Shown: positions 49,969 through 64,000 of the stretch, one piece after another | How the letters are laid out: each line of letters starts with the position of its first letter | How positions within the stretch are numbered: the stretch's first letter is position 1 | Assembly (NCBI RefSeq): GCF_000001735.4 | Contig: NC_003071.7 | Coordinates: 18,327,443 to 18,391,442 of the forward strand | Direction: 5' to 3' | Source: Arabidopsis thaliana | Taxonomy: Eukaryota; Streptophyta; Magnoliopsida; Brassicales; Brassicaceae | Length of the DNA: 64,000 nucleotides | Position numbers and translations under genes: made by a program | Notes under the pieces: model-generated | What the model was told of the DNA's origin: nothing | The model's input: only the letters and a program-made list of their open reading frames with translations | The model's database searches: none

Positions 49969-51588
49969 ATGCCTCGAAGACCATCATCAGGAAGAAGAGT
50001 GTTAAAGCATCAGCCTTTAACATTTTCACCGTTTATGCGGTTACTTTCCTTTGCTTCAATGGCTAGGCGTGATTTGTCTCATCCTGAAGATTGTCAATGT
50101 TCTGATGAAGATATATCTTTTGGTGAGTAAACCACTTAGATTGATTGAGACTTTTCTTTTCACAAACATTGTAATTATAGTGATGTATCATTCTCATTTT
50201 GTAGATGAAAAGCAAAAGATCCCTAATTTACCAAGAAAAGGGAAAGAAGAACAAGTCTCGGACTCGTCTGATGAAGAAGATTCTCAGGTAAGGGATTAAT
50301 TTACTCTTCTTCTGTTGGTTTTGTAGATGAAAAAGATCAGAAATTCGTCTTTTATTCAATGCTTGATCTTTGTAGGAAGATGTCCAAGCAGACTTTGAGT
50401 TCTTTGATCCTAAACCTACAGACTTTCATGGTGTTAAGATCCTGTTACAAAACTATCTCGATGACAAGGAGTGGGATTTGAGCAGTTTTGTTGATTGCAT
50501 ATTGGAGCAAACAACTGTAGGAACTGTTGTGAAAGTAGCTGATGATGAGGATGAGTCAGTATTTGCTCTTGTCACTGCTCTTAACATGGCAAGAGATAAG
50601 GCAAGTCACTAGAAAACTCACTCGATACATGCTTTGTTCTTACAGGAAACTTGGTGTTTGATTTTGTTACGCTTGTTGAAGTAATTCTAATCATAGAATG
50701 TGTTTGTTGGCATTTGTTCAGGACAACAAGTGTTTTAGAGAGTTAAAAGAGTTTCTTCGTAAAGTTTGTTCTGAAAAGAATATAGCGAATAATCTAGAAA
50801 TGCTCTTAGAGAAAAAGGCACAAGATGTTGGTTTATTGGTATCTCAAAGAGTGATGAATCTTCCTCCACAACTTCTTCCTCCACTTTATGATGGATTGTT
50901 CGATGAAGTCTCATGGGCAATCGAAGATGAGGTTCGATCTTGTAAACTAAACTTATATGTAACTTTTTATGAACAATACAAATATAACAGTTTTAAAGTT
51001 TTTTTGTTTGTTCATATAGCCTACAGAAAAGCTTCGAAGATCATTCCGTTTTAAGTCATATCTTCTAGTTACCAAGATTTACAAGGTAATTTTTGTGTTA
51101 TGCTAAGGTTTTATATTGTCTAGCCTTTTTGTTTTAACAATATGATATGTATTCTTGGTTATATAGCTGAAGAATCCTAAGCAGAGAAAACCTCGACATG
51201 GTGAAGAAGACATTGAAGACACAGTATTTCTTAAGCCTGAAGATGAACTCTTTCTCGAGGTAACTTATTCTCACATATATTGACTCGACTACCCGTGTGA
51301 AATAGATAAACATAATCTCTGAACATATGTTGGAAAAACTGCATTTGCAGCTTAGCTCTTGGTCCTTCACATTCCCTATGCGCTCACAGCTCGTTACTTC
51401 CCAAGAAGTAAGTTTATCTCTCCGGCTTATACACATTGTTTTTATTTTATTGTTTCTGGCTTGTCATGTTTGGTTTTTATTGGCTTTGCTCGCAGATGAA
51501 GAATTATCAGCTGATGGGTTTAGTGATGGCCGTGGAAGCAAACAAGATTCCTAAATTCAGACAGATGTTGAACTCTCTCATTGATTAA
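49969..51588 (+). CDS. BCCIP/BCP1 family protein
   Basis: Eight exons: 49969-50122, 50205-50287, 50376-50600, 50722-50931, 51020-51085, 51167-51259, 51351-51407, 51496-51588, giving 326 residues. After an acidic Ser-rich N-terminal part (to ~90), the BCP1 fold begins at FFDPKPTDFHGVKILLQNYL and contains VGTVVKV, LVTALNM, CFRELKEFL, LPPQLLPPLYDGL and FRFKSYLLVTKIY. Human BCCIP binds BRCA2 and p21; the yeast homologue Bcp1 is a nuclear-export factor and Rpl23 chaperone. The Arabidopsis homologue has been tied to DNA repair. Intron 3 uses a GC donor (GATAAG|GCAAGTC); without splicing the frame stops within four codons. Confidence 0.9.
50601..50721 (+). other. GC-AG intron in the BCCIP gene
   Basis: The exon ends ...GATAAG, the intron begins GCAAGTCA and ends TTGTTCAG, restoring ARDK-DNKC. 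A nearby GTCACT site would break the frame. Confidence 0.8.
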
Positions 51589-52217
51589 CAATGATGAACA
51601 TCTTCTTCTTAAAGATTCAATTAACGGTTTAGTTGTAATCGATTCCCGCCAGTTTTGTTTGATTCGGTTAAGGATTATTGAGGCTTGTTATTACCCAAAC
51701 TGTGGTTTGTTTTGTCTAAAACGATGAGGTTCTTATTAGTTATTACTCCTTCAGCTTAATACCTTTTGAACAAATGTGTACAAAACCAGTTTAATTTTGA
51801 CGAGAACCGGTCGAATATTTAACCGATTTGGCTTGATTTTCAAAACCATGAAAACTTTACAATTAAAATTTGAGCGGTCTAAACCATTAGACCGTTTAGA
51901 GATCCCTCCAACCCAAAATAGTCGATTTTCACGTCTTGAACATATATTGGGCCTTAATCTGTGTGGTTAGTAAAGACTTTTATTGGTCAAAGAAAAACAA
52001 CCATGGCCCAACATGTTGATACTTTTATTTAATTATACAAGTACCCCTGAATTCTCTGAAATATATTTGATTGACCCAGATATTAATTTTAATTATCATT
52101 TCCTGTAAAAGTGAAGGAGTCACCGTGACTCGTCGTAATCTGAAACCAATCTGTTCATATGATGAAGAAGTTTCTCTCGTTCTCCTCCAACGCGTAGAAA
52201 ATTCTGACGGCTTAACG
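51589..52217 (+). promoter_or_regulatory. BCCIP 3' flank and COX10 promoter with site II elements
   Basis: TTGGGCC at 51947-51953 and GGCCCA at 52005-52010 are site II type words (TGGGCY), which are over-represented in promoters of nuclear genes for plant oxidative phosphorylation and cytochrome assembly. An 8-base stem CGGTCTAA/TTAGACCG lies at 51875-51894. No other gene is present. The frame open upstream of the COX10 ATG has no ATG. Confidence 0.5.
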
Positions 52218-54289
52218 ATGTGGCGAAGATCTGTTGTTTATCGTTTCTCTTCAAGAATCTCTGTTTCTTCTTCGTTACCAAACCCTAGACTGATTCCTTG
52301 GTCCCGCGAATTATGTGCCGTTAATAGCTTCTCCCAGCCTCCGGTCTCGACGGAATCAACTGCTAAGTTAGGGATCACTGGTGTTAGATCTGATGCCAAT
52401 CGAGTTTTTGCCACTGCTACTGCCGCCGCTACAGCTACAGCTACCACCGGTGAGATTTCGTCTAGAGTTGCGGCTTTGGCTGGATTAGGGCATCACTACG
52501 CTCGTTGTTATTGGGAGCTTTCTAAAGCTAAACTTAGGTATGTGTTTACTTTTCTTTTCTCATGAAAAATCTGAAAATTTCCAATTGTTGGATTCTTAAA
52601 TTCTCATTTGTTTTATGGTTGTAGTATGCTTGTGGTTGCAACTTCTGGAACTGGGTATATTCTGGGTACGGGAAATGCTGCAATTAGCTTCCCGGGGCTT
52701 TGTTACACATGTGCAGGAACCATGATGATTGCTGCATCTGCTAATTCCTTGAATCAGGTCATTGAAATGTTGAGAAGTTCATAAATTTCGAATCCTTGTT
52801 GTGTTTATGTAGTTGATCTTGCTTGCTTATGTTTATGTAGTTGAAAAGTTTAAAAATTTCTAATCCTTGGTAGTTGATCTCGCTTGTTTGTTTTTTCATT
52901 TTCTAGATTTTTGAGATAAGCAATGATTCTAAGATGAAAAGAACGATGCTAAGGCCATTGCCTTCAGGACGTATTAGTGTTCCACACGCTGTTGCATGGG
53001 CTACTATTGCTGGTGCTTCTGGTGCTTGTTTGTTGGCCAGCAAGGTGAATGTTTGTTTTTTTATATGTGATTTCTTTGTTTTATGAATGGGTGATTGAGA
53101 GATTATGGATCTAAACTTTTGCTTCCACGACAAGGTTATTGCAGACTAATATGTTGGCTGCTGGACTTGCATCTGCCAATCTTGTACTTTATGCGTTTGT
53201 TTATACTCCGTTGAAGCAACTTCACCCTATCAATACATGGGTTGGCGCTGTTGTTGGTGCTATCCCACCCTTGCTTGGGTAAATTTTTGTTCCTTTTCTT
53301 CTTTATTTTAGCAGATTCTGTTTTGTTGGATACTGCTTTTAATTCAAAATGTAGTCATGGTTCACCAATTCTATGCTTATCTATTTTGTGTGTTGTCAGG
53401 TGGGCGGCAGCGTCTGGTCAGATTTCATACAATTCGATGATTCTTCCAGCTGCTCTTTACTTTTGGCAGATACCTCATTTTATGGCCCTTGCACATCTCT
53501 GCCGCAATGATTATGCAGCTGGAGGGTAAGACCATATGGTGTCATATGAGATTAGAATGTCTCCTTCCATGTAGTGTTGATCTTGAACTAGTTCAATTTC
53601 GTGGAATGATCAGAGTGTCCTAGATAGTGTCACAGCAGTCGACATTTTAGTGGCTAGATAATGAGTTCTTTCCGTTAGAGATAAACATTCGCGAACATTG
53701 TTTCCAGCTTCCGCGACCCAACTTCTGATTTTGTTTCTTGGTACCTTGTTTTCAGTTACAAGATGTTGTCACTCTTTGATCCGTCAGGGAAGAGAATAGC
53801 AGCAGTGGCTCTAAGGAACTGCTTTTACATGATCCCTCTCGGTTTCATCGCCTATGACTGTGAGTCTTGTAGATTCATCTTTTTTTTGTAGTTTATTGAC
53901 TGCATTGCTGTATCTGATTTTTGCTGTTCCTTCCAATTTTTGTGACAGGGGGGTTAACCTCAAGTTGGTTTTGCCTCGAATCAACACTTCTCACACTAGC
54001 AATCGCTGCAACAGCATTTTCATTCTACCGAGACCGGACCATGCATAAAGCAAGGAAAATGTTCCATGCCAGTCTTCTCTTCCTTCCTGTTTTCATGTCT
54101 GGTCTTCTTCTACACCGTGTCTCTAATGATAATCAGCAACAACTCGTAGAAGAAGCCGGATTAACAAATTCTGTATCTGGTGAAGTCAAAACTCAGAGGC
54201 GAAAGAAACGTGTGGCTCAACCTCCGGTGGCTTATGCCTCTGCTGCACCGTTTCCTTTCCTCCCAGCTCCTTCCTTCTACTCTCCATGA
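52218..54289 (+). CDS. COX10: Protoheme IX farnesyltransferase (haem O synthase), mitochondrial
   Basis: Seven exons: 52218-52537, 52625-52757, 52907-53044, 53145-53278, 53400-53525, 53756-53859, 53949-54289, giving 431 residues. The N-terminus is Arg/Ser-rich and free of acidic residues over the first ~35, a mitochondrial presequence. The UbiA-type core starts near 95. The first prenyl-diphosphate motif is [12 protein letters not shown] (157-168), and several membrane segments follow ([20 protein letters not shown] region, [20 protein letters not shown]-like region, C-terminal ones). The enzyme attaches a farnesyl group to protohaem to give haem O, the first step to haem A of cytochrome c oxidase in the inner membrane. 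The C-terminal ~60 residues are basic and Pro/Ala-rich. Confidence 0.94.
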
Positions 54290-54687
54290 TAACCTTTAAG
54301 CAAGCTATTGAATTTTTGGAAACAGAAATTAAAAAAAAAATCTGAAAAGTTCTTAAGTTTAATCTTTGGTTAATAATGAAGTGGAGAACGCATACAAGTT
54401 TATGTATTTTTTCTCATCTCCACATAATTGTATTTTTTCTCTAAGTATGTTTCAAATGATACAAAATACATACTTTATCAATTATCTGATCAAATTGATG
54501 AATTTTTGAGCTTTGACGTGTTAGGTCTATCTAATAAACGTAGTAACGAATTTGGTTTTGGAAATGAAATCCGATAACCGATGATGGTGTAGAGTTAAAC
54601 GATTAAACCGGGTTGGTTAAAGGTCTCGAGTCTCGACGGCTGCGGAAATCGGAAAATCACGATTGAGGACTTTGAGCTGCCACGAAG
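54290..54687. other. COX10 3' flank and NDUFAF3-like promoter
   Basis: A short AT-rich spacer between same-strand genes. No further feature is identified. Confidence 0.5.
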
Positions 54688-55878
54688 ATGGCGATGAGGT
54701 TGAAATCAATGGCGACTTTGCCGAAATTGATTCAAAGTATGAGAAAAGAAGTTCCGAAGCATTCTAATCCTGTTTTGCCCTCTCTGAGACGAGCTTTTTC
54801 CCTCTATGATCAGATCAATCTCATTGACAATGTTCCTGAAGACCAGCTTCGCTTCCAAGAGTAATCAATTCCAAGCTTTCTCTATTGTTTTTCGTCGTTG
54901 ATTTTGTTTTTTACCGACTGTGTTTCTGGGTTTGATTTAATGAATGATTAGGGTTTTTGGAATTGGAAATGTATAAATATGTGGTGGTTGATTGATTCTC
55001 TTCACTTACTTTGCAGATTTAATGATACGAGTTTCACTGTGAATGGAGTCAAATACGAAGGTAGCTTACTCTGTGTTGGGAATCTGTTAATGTCATGGAG
55101 TCCTCGTAAATTTTCAGAGATCACCACTGATAGGTATCTTCTCTCTTCTCAGGCCTTTGATTCTCACCAATGTTCTGTCACAACCTTATATCGATTTGAG
55201 CTGATTTTTATGACTGTGTTTGAGTGAAAGTTGTGTGCTTTTGGCAATAGATTGGTTGAAGGTTTTCAATGTTCATTGTCATGAGAGGATTTGACAGCTT
55301 TATCAATTTGAAGTGTTTGATAAAACATTTGGTTTATTTTCGACAAGTGTTCTTTTTTTTTTTTGTCATTGAGAGCAATGGCTAAACGTTTGTATATTTC
55401 TATTTCCATGGATGCAGCTTGTCTATCTTCCAGACAGTTCGACCTATTCCAGGTAATAATATTTGTGTACCCATGAGTCATCAGTATGAAAATAAAACTG
55501 TATTAGTACCTCTGGTTGATTAACTTTTGCTGCATATTAGCTTCAATCTCAGCTCTTATTAGATATTCTAAACTAAATCATCGAATTGTCCAGAGCTCTT
55601 GATTGTTGGTTGTGGAAGAGACATTCACCCGGTAACTCCCGAGGTCCGTCAGTTTGTCAAGTCCCTTGGCATGAAACTAGAAACAGTTGATTCTGTAAGT
55701 TTCTTAATCCATTTCTACAGGCTTCTTTTCTAGTCCCAAGCTTACTTCATAACTTCTTATTCGCTTATTATATTGATTACTTTTAATTCAGAGAAATGCT
55801 GCATCAACGTACAACATTCTGAATGAAGAAGGAAGAGTCGTTGCTGCGGCATTGCTTCCATATGGAGTTACATCCTAA
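54688..55878 (+). CDS. NDUFAF3/AAMDC-like (DUF498) mitochondrial protein
   Basis: Five exons: 54688-54860, 55017-55133, 55418-55452, 55594-55694, 55792-55878, giving 170 residues. A basic N-terminus (MAMRLKSMATLPKLIQSMRK) suits mitochondrial import. The DUF498 fold follows: FNDTSFTVNGVKYEGSLLCV, WSPRKFSEIT, then PELLIVGCGR, VRQFVKSLGMKLETVDS, and a C-terminal ASTYNILNEEGRVVAAALLP. In animals NDUFAF3 helps assemble respiratory complex I, and this gene is the natural plant counterpart. It sits directly behind COX10, so two respiratory-assembly genes are adjacent, probably by chance. Exon 3 is only 35 bases. Confidence 0.88.
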
Positions 55879-56289
55879 AGAAAACTAACAACTCGAGCTC
55901 TGGCTTTCTAAACTGTAAATGGTTTTTGAGACCTTCCGAAAATAAACCGAATTTCATCGGAGTTTTTATTGCGTTTGAGCTATATAACAAACGTTGTAAC
56001 ATGGTGCGACTTTATCTCGCATTTCTCATCCTTCCAAAGATATAATATCTCCAGAGACTATGTTGTATCAATGAATGAGATTTAAAGAATCTGAATTACA
56101 GTTATATTTTTAACGGAAATCGTTACGGTTAGTTAAAAACTTAGAAATGAGTTTTTGAGTATATAAAGGAAGAAGAAGAAGAGAGAGTCATTTTCTTGTA
56201 GTCAAATTCGTATCTCGCGGGGAAGAAGAAGAAAAGACTGCTTTTTCTCAAAACCCTAAAATCTCTCTCTCCGGATCCATTTCTCGAAC
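55879..56289 (+). promoter_or_regulatory. NDUFAF3-like 3' flank and PRS5 promoter
   Basis: A GTATATAAAG TATA box lies at 56159-56168, about 130 bases before the PRS5 ATG. AAAACCCTAAAA (telo-box-like) at about 56251-56262 and a CT-rich leader follow. Telo-boxes are frequent in genes of nucleotide and ribosome synthesis. Confidence 0.5.
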
Positions 56290-58532
56290 ATGGCGTCTAT
56301 TGTTCAACCATCGCCTACTTTCCCGGCGCTAAATCTCCGGCGTTCTTCTCTGATTCGTCCGCCTTCTTCCGTTCGATTTCCTCTTGTAAGTCTCATCTAC
56401 TTCTCTCACTCTCTCCGACTATTATCTTTCTATTGGTATTTGTACTTTATACGGTCTTCTTCGCTCGAATCTGATGAATCTTGTTCTCGATTGTTTCTGT
56501 TGGTTGTGGAATTGAAAAGAAGTGTAACGCGGCGGATCCGTACAAGTTCGACGGCGGAAACTCTGCCGGTTTCCATCTGCTTACTGGCGACACCGTTCCG
56601 GCTAGCTTTTCGAGGACACGTTTGGAAGATTCGATTTATCAGAACACCACACGACTTCGTATCTTTTCCGGCACTGCTAATCCTATTTTGGCTCAGGTTC
56701 GTTCTTAGCTTTGTTAGTCGTTGGAGTTCTTTGGATTTAATTGCAAGAATTAGTAGCTTGGAACTGAAATTAGTTTAGGAAGAAACTGATATAGACTTCG
56801 GAATTAGTAGCTTAAAACTGGAGATTTGTTCAATTGCAAAGATTAGGATTAGGAAGAAATTGGTTTAGAGTATATTCTGGAATCGTCTTGTTTGTTCATT
56901 GGTGTTTTACGCTGATGATACAGGAGATTTCTTGCTATTTGGGTCTGGACCTTGGGAAAATCAAGATTAAACGCTTTGCTGATGGTGAGATCTATGTTCA
57001 GCTACAAGAGAGTGTAAGGGGATGTGATGTGTTCCTTGTACAGCCTACATGCCCACCTGCAAATGAAAACCTTATGGAATTGCTCGTTATGATTGATGCT
57101 TGTCGGAGAGCATCAGCCAAAACTATCACGGCTGTGATTCCTTACTTTGGTTATGCACGAGCTGATAGAAAGGCAAGTCTTTTTCTATAACTATAGAATC
57201 TGTCTTGGATTCAATCGTCCTGTGAAAACATGCACAATGATTTGTCTCCAAGAGTAATCGATTGTCAGTTTAAGTCAGATCTATGGTAGTTAGTATTTGG
57301 AAGTAATCAAGTAATCAAATTGGCAGCTTAGTTATCTGTATGAAGCTGATTTGGGTTTATCGATTGTCTCATTCCTCTGGCTTCACTTAGTTTCTAGTTG
57401 AGAGTTTTTCATTTGACTCTTTCGTTGTACATATTCTTGCAGACTCAAGGACGTGAATCTATTGCAGCCAAGCTTGTGGCCAATTTGATTACACAGTCTG
57501 GTGCAGACCGTGTCCTTGCTTGTGATCTTCACTCCGGACAGTCTATGGGCTACTTTGATATTCCAGTCGATCATGTTTATGGCCAGGTAGAAAAAAGTTT
57601 TTCTTAAATGACTCCTCTGAGCATCAAGTTCCTTTTTGTGAAAATAGACTTTCTTATGTCTTCTTTTCCTTGTGCTTTAATATTCATGAACAGCCTGTCA
57701 TACTTGATTACCTAGCAAGTAAGGCCATATCCTCTGAAGATTTGGTGGTAGTTTCACCTGATGTTGGTGGCGTCGCAAGAGCTCGCGCTTTTGCGAAGAA
57801 GTTATCTGATGCACCTTTAGCAATAGTTGATAAAAGACGTCATGGGCACAATGTTGCAGAGGTAGAAAAACCTTTGGAAAATACATTTTAACCAAGTCTG
57901 GATTTTGACATTTAACAACCCGTTTCATGTAGGTGATGAACTTAATTGGGGATGTTAAAGGGAAAGTAGCCATAATGGTGGATGACATGATTGACACAGC
58001 AGGTGAGTAATAAGTCACGGTCTGCATATCTGTAAACATTCCCCATTGTGCTTAGATACTTACGTTAGGTATATCATATCAGGAACCATAAGCAAAGGTG
58101 CGGCTCTGTTACACCAAGAAGGAGCAAGAGAAGTATACGCTTGTACCACTCATGCCGTTTTTAGGTAAGTCCATGAAATATTTTCTCTGTGTTGGAATTA
58201 TAAAAAAAGAGAAAGAAGCTGACATATGCATTTGTGTCTATATTCGGAAACAGCCCTCCTGCAATCAGTCGACTATCGAGCGGACTGTTTCAAGAGGTGA
58301 TCATAACCAACACGATTCCATTGTCAGAGAAGAACTATTTTCCTCAGCTTACAGTTCTCTCAGTAGCAAACCTTCTTGGGGAGACCATATGGCGTGTTCA
58401 TGATGATTGCTCGGTGAGTAAAACATAAACACTACTTGCAATTTTCGCTTGAAGAGAACTTCTGTGTCTAATAAAGTTTTTTGATATTCTCAGGGAGCCA
58501 TTGAGCCATTTTCGACGTTGGGGATTGATTGA
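56290..58532 (+). CDS. PRS5: Ribose-phosphate pyrophosphokinase (PRPP synthetase), plastid
   Basis: Nine exons: 56290-56385, 56520-56696, 56924-57172, 57443-57586, 57694-57861, 57933-58002, 58083-58164, 58254-58413, 58494-58532, giving 394 residues. A Ser/Pro/Arg-rich transit peptide covers about the first 35-75 residues. The enzyme body shows [35 protein letters not shown], the catalytic loop [31 protein letters not shown], and the ribose-phosphate loop [10 protein letters not shown] (294-303). It converts ribose-5-phosphate and ATP to PRPP for purines, pyrimidines, His, Trp and NAD. Intron 3 has a GC donor (AGAAAG|GCAAGTC). It converges on GH9B9, 366 bases away. A fragment of its 3' part is found at 61645-61710. 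The isoform number is from memory. Confidence 0.94.
57173..57442 (+). other. GC-AG intron in the PRPP synthetase gene
   Basis: The exon ends GATAGAAAG, the intron begins GCAAGTCTT and ends TTCTTGCAG, joining the catalytic loop ADRK-TQGRE. Reading through hits a stop six codons later. Confidence 0.8.
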
Positions 58533-58898
58533 GTGATGGAAAAAGGGTAAAGAATGTACTTATAGCCTCTCAGTAGTATGAATTTCTGATAATGTACAAA
58601 CTCTTTTCCGCTGTAAAAATGTTAGACTTGAGTGTGATTGTCAAGAAGGGAACACTTTTGTAGAGAAGAAGATTTAATGGAACCACGTTTTCAAACTTTT
58701 TAAGAATACAATATTTTTTTTTTCGTCAATTTGGATCCAATCATGTAGATAGTTTACCGTTGAAGATTATTTATTTGTGAAATATCTGGATTTTATTTTA
58801 TTTTATTTAAAGCCAAGTTACATTTAGACCTTAAACCTATGACTTATATAAGATATAAAGCAAACATACTCAAATTTGCAAAACGAGGAGAGACAAAA
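58533..58898. other. Shared 3' flank of convergent PRS5 and GH9B9
   Basis: No gene. Parts (for example GATCCAATCATGTAGA near 58734 and AGCCAAGTTACATTTAGACC near 58811) recur in diverged form at about 61735-61852 before the second GH9 gene. Confidence 0.7.
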
Positions 58899-60695
<1,797 letters not shown>

Positions 60696-60766
60696 TCAAG
60701 ACCAATTGTACAATAGATTTTACTTTTTGCTTGTGTTTTGGATGTCTATGTCTATGTATGTATTCA

Positions 60767-60775
60767 CTATTTATA
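60767..60775 (-). promoter_or_regulatory. TATA box of GH9B9
   Basis: TATAAATAG on the minus strand, ~100 bases before the ATG. It is conserved in the duplicate. Confidence 0.6.
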
Positions 60776-60989
60776 GAGAATCTATAAATGATGGAGTCCA
60801 TGGCTAGTAAAGGACTTGCTCAAAAAAAAAATTAGCTAAAAATGTTGTAATCTGTTATTCAACTAAGAATTAAGAATTTTAGAAGACTTTGGTTTTTCTT
60901 TAATATCTCATGTTATTCAAATATTGAGTTCTAAATATCTTTCCAAATCCTAGTTTAGTACTGAACATGAAACTTAGGTAAAATCATTT

Positions 60990-61644
60990 ACACTTTCTTG
61001 TTATTCAAATAATCATTTATAAAAGTCATATGAAATCCAATGTTATTCAAAATTTCTTAAATTTCTTAAGAAAGAGTTTCGGAAAGGGTTTTAAGATATT
61101 TTTAATCACAATTTTAGTTGAAAATAGAGAAAAATCACATTCTTGATAGGGATGTCAAATGGGCTGATGATCATGTCATAGAACAGTCCAAATTATAATG
61201 GTTAGGCTATGATCAAACCCAAAGTCGAAGGAGTCATATAGGCTAGAAACTCATTTACCCTACAAACCAATGGGACTAACTCATCTGGACAGTGACAATC
61301 CAATAAGCCTTAAAAATTAGGGTTACTAATTTGAAGATATTTTTTCCTCATTTTTCTTAAAAAACAATAGTTAAAAAGGGGTTGGATTTGGGAAATTTGA
61401 AGTTGAAAAACATTCCCCGGAAAATTGATGAGATGTCGACGTTGGTTTAGTTTACATTTTGTGTTAGTTGTCTTTGGGAATTAAGCCTGATCCAATAATA
61501 AAGGAAGGATTTTAATTACAGCTTTGACAGAGGATTGTTGTACTTCACAGTAAAGTCCAAGCTTGAAAGTCAGGGAAAAGTGAGGTACTCAAAATTGCGT
61601 TGTGTAGTATATATGGACATTGATGATAAATTAGTGATTAAAAT
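60990..61644. other. Intergenic region left of the duplication joint
   Basis: No gene. The stretch at about 61148-61310 begins GGGATGTCAAATGGGCT and holds several short GGGCT/AGCC words. I cannot identify an element with confidence. Confidence 0.4.
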
Positions 61645-61710
61645 GTGGAATTATAAACAGAGAAAGAAGCAGAACTATTTTCCTCAGCTTACAGTTCTCT
61701 CAGTAGCAAA
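61645..61710 (+). pseudogene. Fragment of the PRPP synthetase gene at the duplication border
   Basis: Bases 61671-61710 are identical to PRS5 exon 8 bases 58331-58370 (encoding about [12 protein letters not shown]). Just before them, 61645-61670 matches PRS5 intron 7 near 58193-58219 (GGAATTATAAA, GAGAAAGAAGC). The ~110 bases between these in PRS5 are missing. It cannot encode a protein; it marks where the duplicated segment began. Confidence 0.85.
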
Positions 61711-61938
61711 AATACATTTTTTCTTGGTCAATTATGATCCAATCATGTAGAAAATAGTTTCCAGTTCAAGATCAATTATTTCTGAAATATATTGGTTTTT
61801 AACTTTTAACTATCAATTATATTATATTTTCAAGCCAAATTACATTTAGACCTAAATCAATGAACAGCCTAGGACTTATATAAGATAACAAGGTCTAAAG
61901 CAAACATACTCAAATTTGCAAAACGAGGAGAGACAAAA

Positions 61939-64000
<2,062 letters not shown>

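Noticed and set aside
52071-52217. N-terminal extension of COX10
   Set aside because: The frame is open but contains no ATG before 52218; the presequence begins naturally at MWRRSVV.

Overview
The window is nuclear DNA of a flowering plant, almost certainly Arabidopsis thaliana. Genes have many short AT-rich introns with plant-type splice sites. The gene order (RING, NTAN1, Myb-bromodomain, EMSY-like, five GH1 beta-glucosidases, O-fucosyltransferase, BCCIP, COX10, NDUFAF3-like, PRPP synthetase, two GH9 glucanases) and the reconstructed protein lengths match what I remember of lower chromosome 2, around At2g444xx to At2g445xx. That identification is recall, not a database search. Exons were joined by hand; phases were checked across all junctions and every model reads through to a stop.

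Layout. 1-94 is the 3' end of a DC1 (Cys/His-rich) gene that stops just before its last metal ligand. 1.4-11.5 kb holds four regulatory or housekeeping genes: a RING E3, the N-degron amidase NTAN1, a Myb-plus-bromodomain protein, and an ENT/Agenet EMSY-like protein on the minus strand. 13.5-40.1 kb is a same-strand array of five GH1 beta-glucosidases: BGLU15, BGLU28, BGLU29, BGLU17 and PEN2/BGLU26. The 40.1-47.0 kb gap has no supportable gene. 47.0-58.5 kb is a compact plus-strand run: O-fucosyltransferase, BCCIP, COX10 (haem O synthesis), NDUFAF3-like (complex I assembly) and plastid PRPP synthetase. 58.9-64 kb holds two minus-strand GH9 endoglucanases from a recent tandem duplication.

How the genes relate. 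The GH1 array is the biological centre. PEN2 is the myrosinase of indole-glucosinolate immunity. BGLU28 and BGLU29 share its Lys-containing aglycone-side motif and carry a private C-terminal extension. BGLU15 and BGLU17 look like secreted flavonol or other glycoside hydrolases. Promoter blocks are duplicated between BGLU28 and BGLU29 and keep a GAGAC core. PEN2 has several W-box cores upstream.

I did not find a wholly unknown multi-gene system. The least expected observations are: precise loss of three introns in PEN2 only; three GC-AG introns in unrelated genes; a bromodomain lacking its acetyl-lysine Asn; a 40-bp exact piece of the PRPP synthetase gene carried along by the GH9 duplication; and a decayed retrotransposon gag fragment between BGLU28 and BGLU29.
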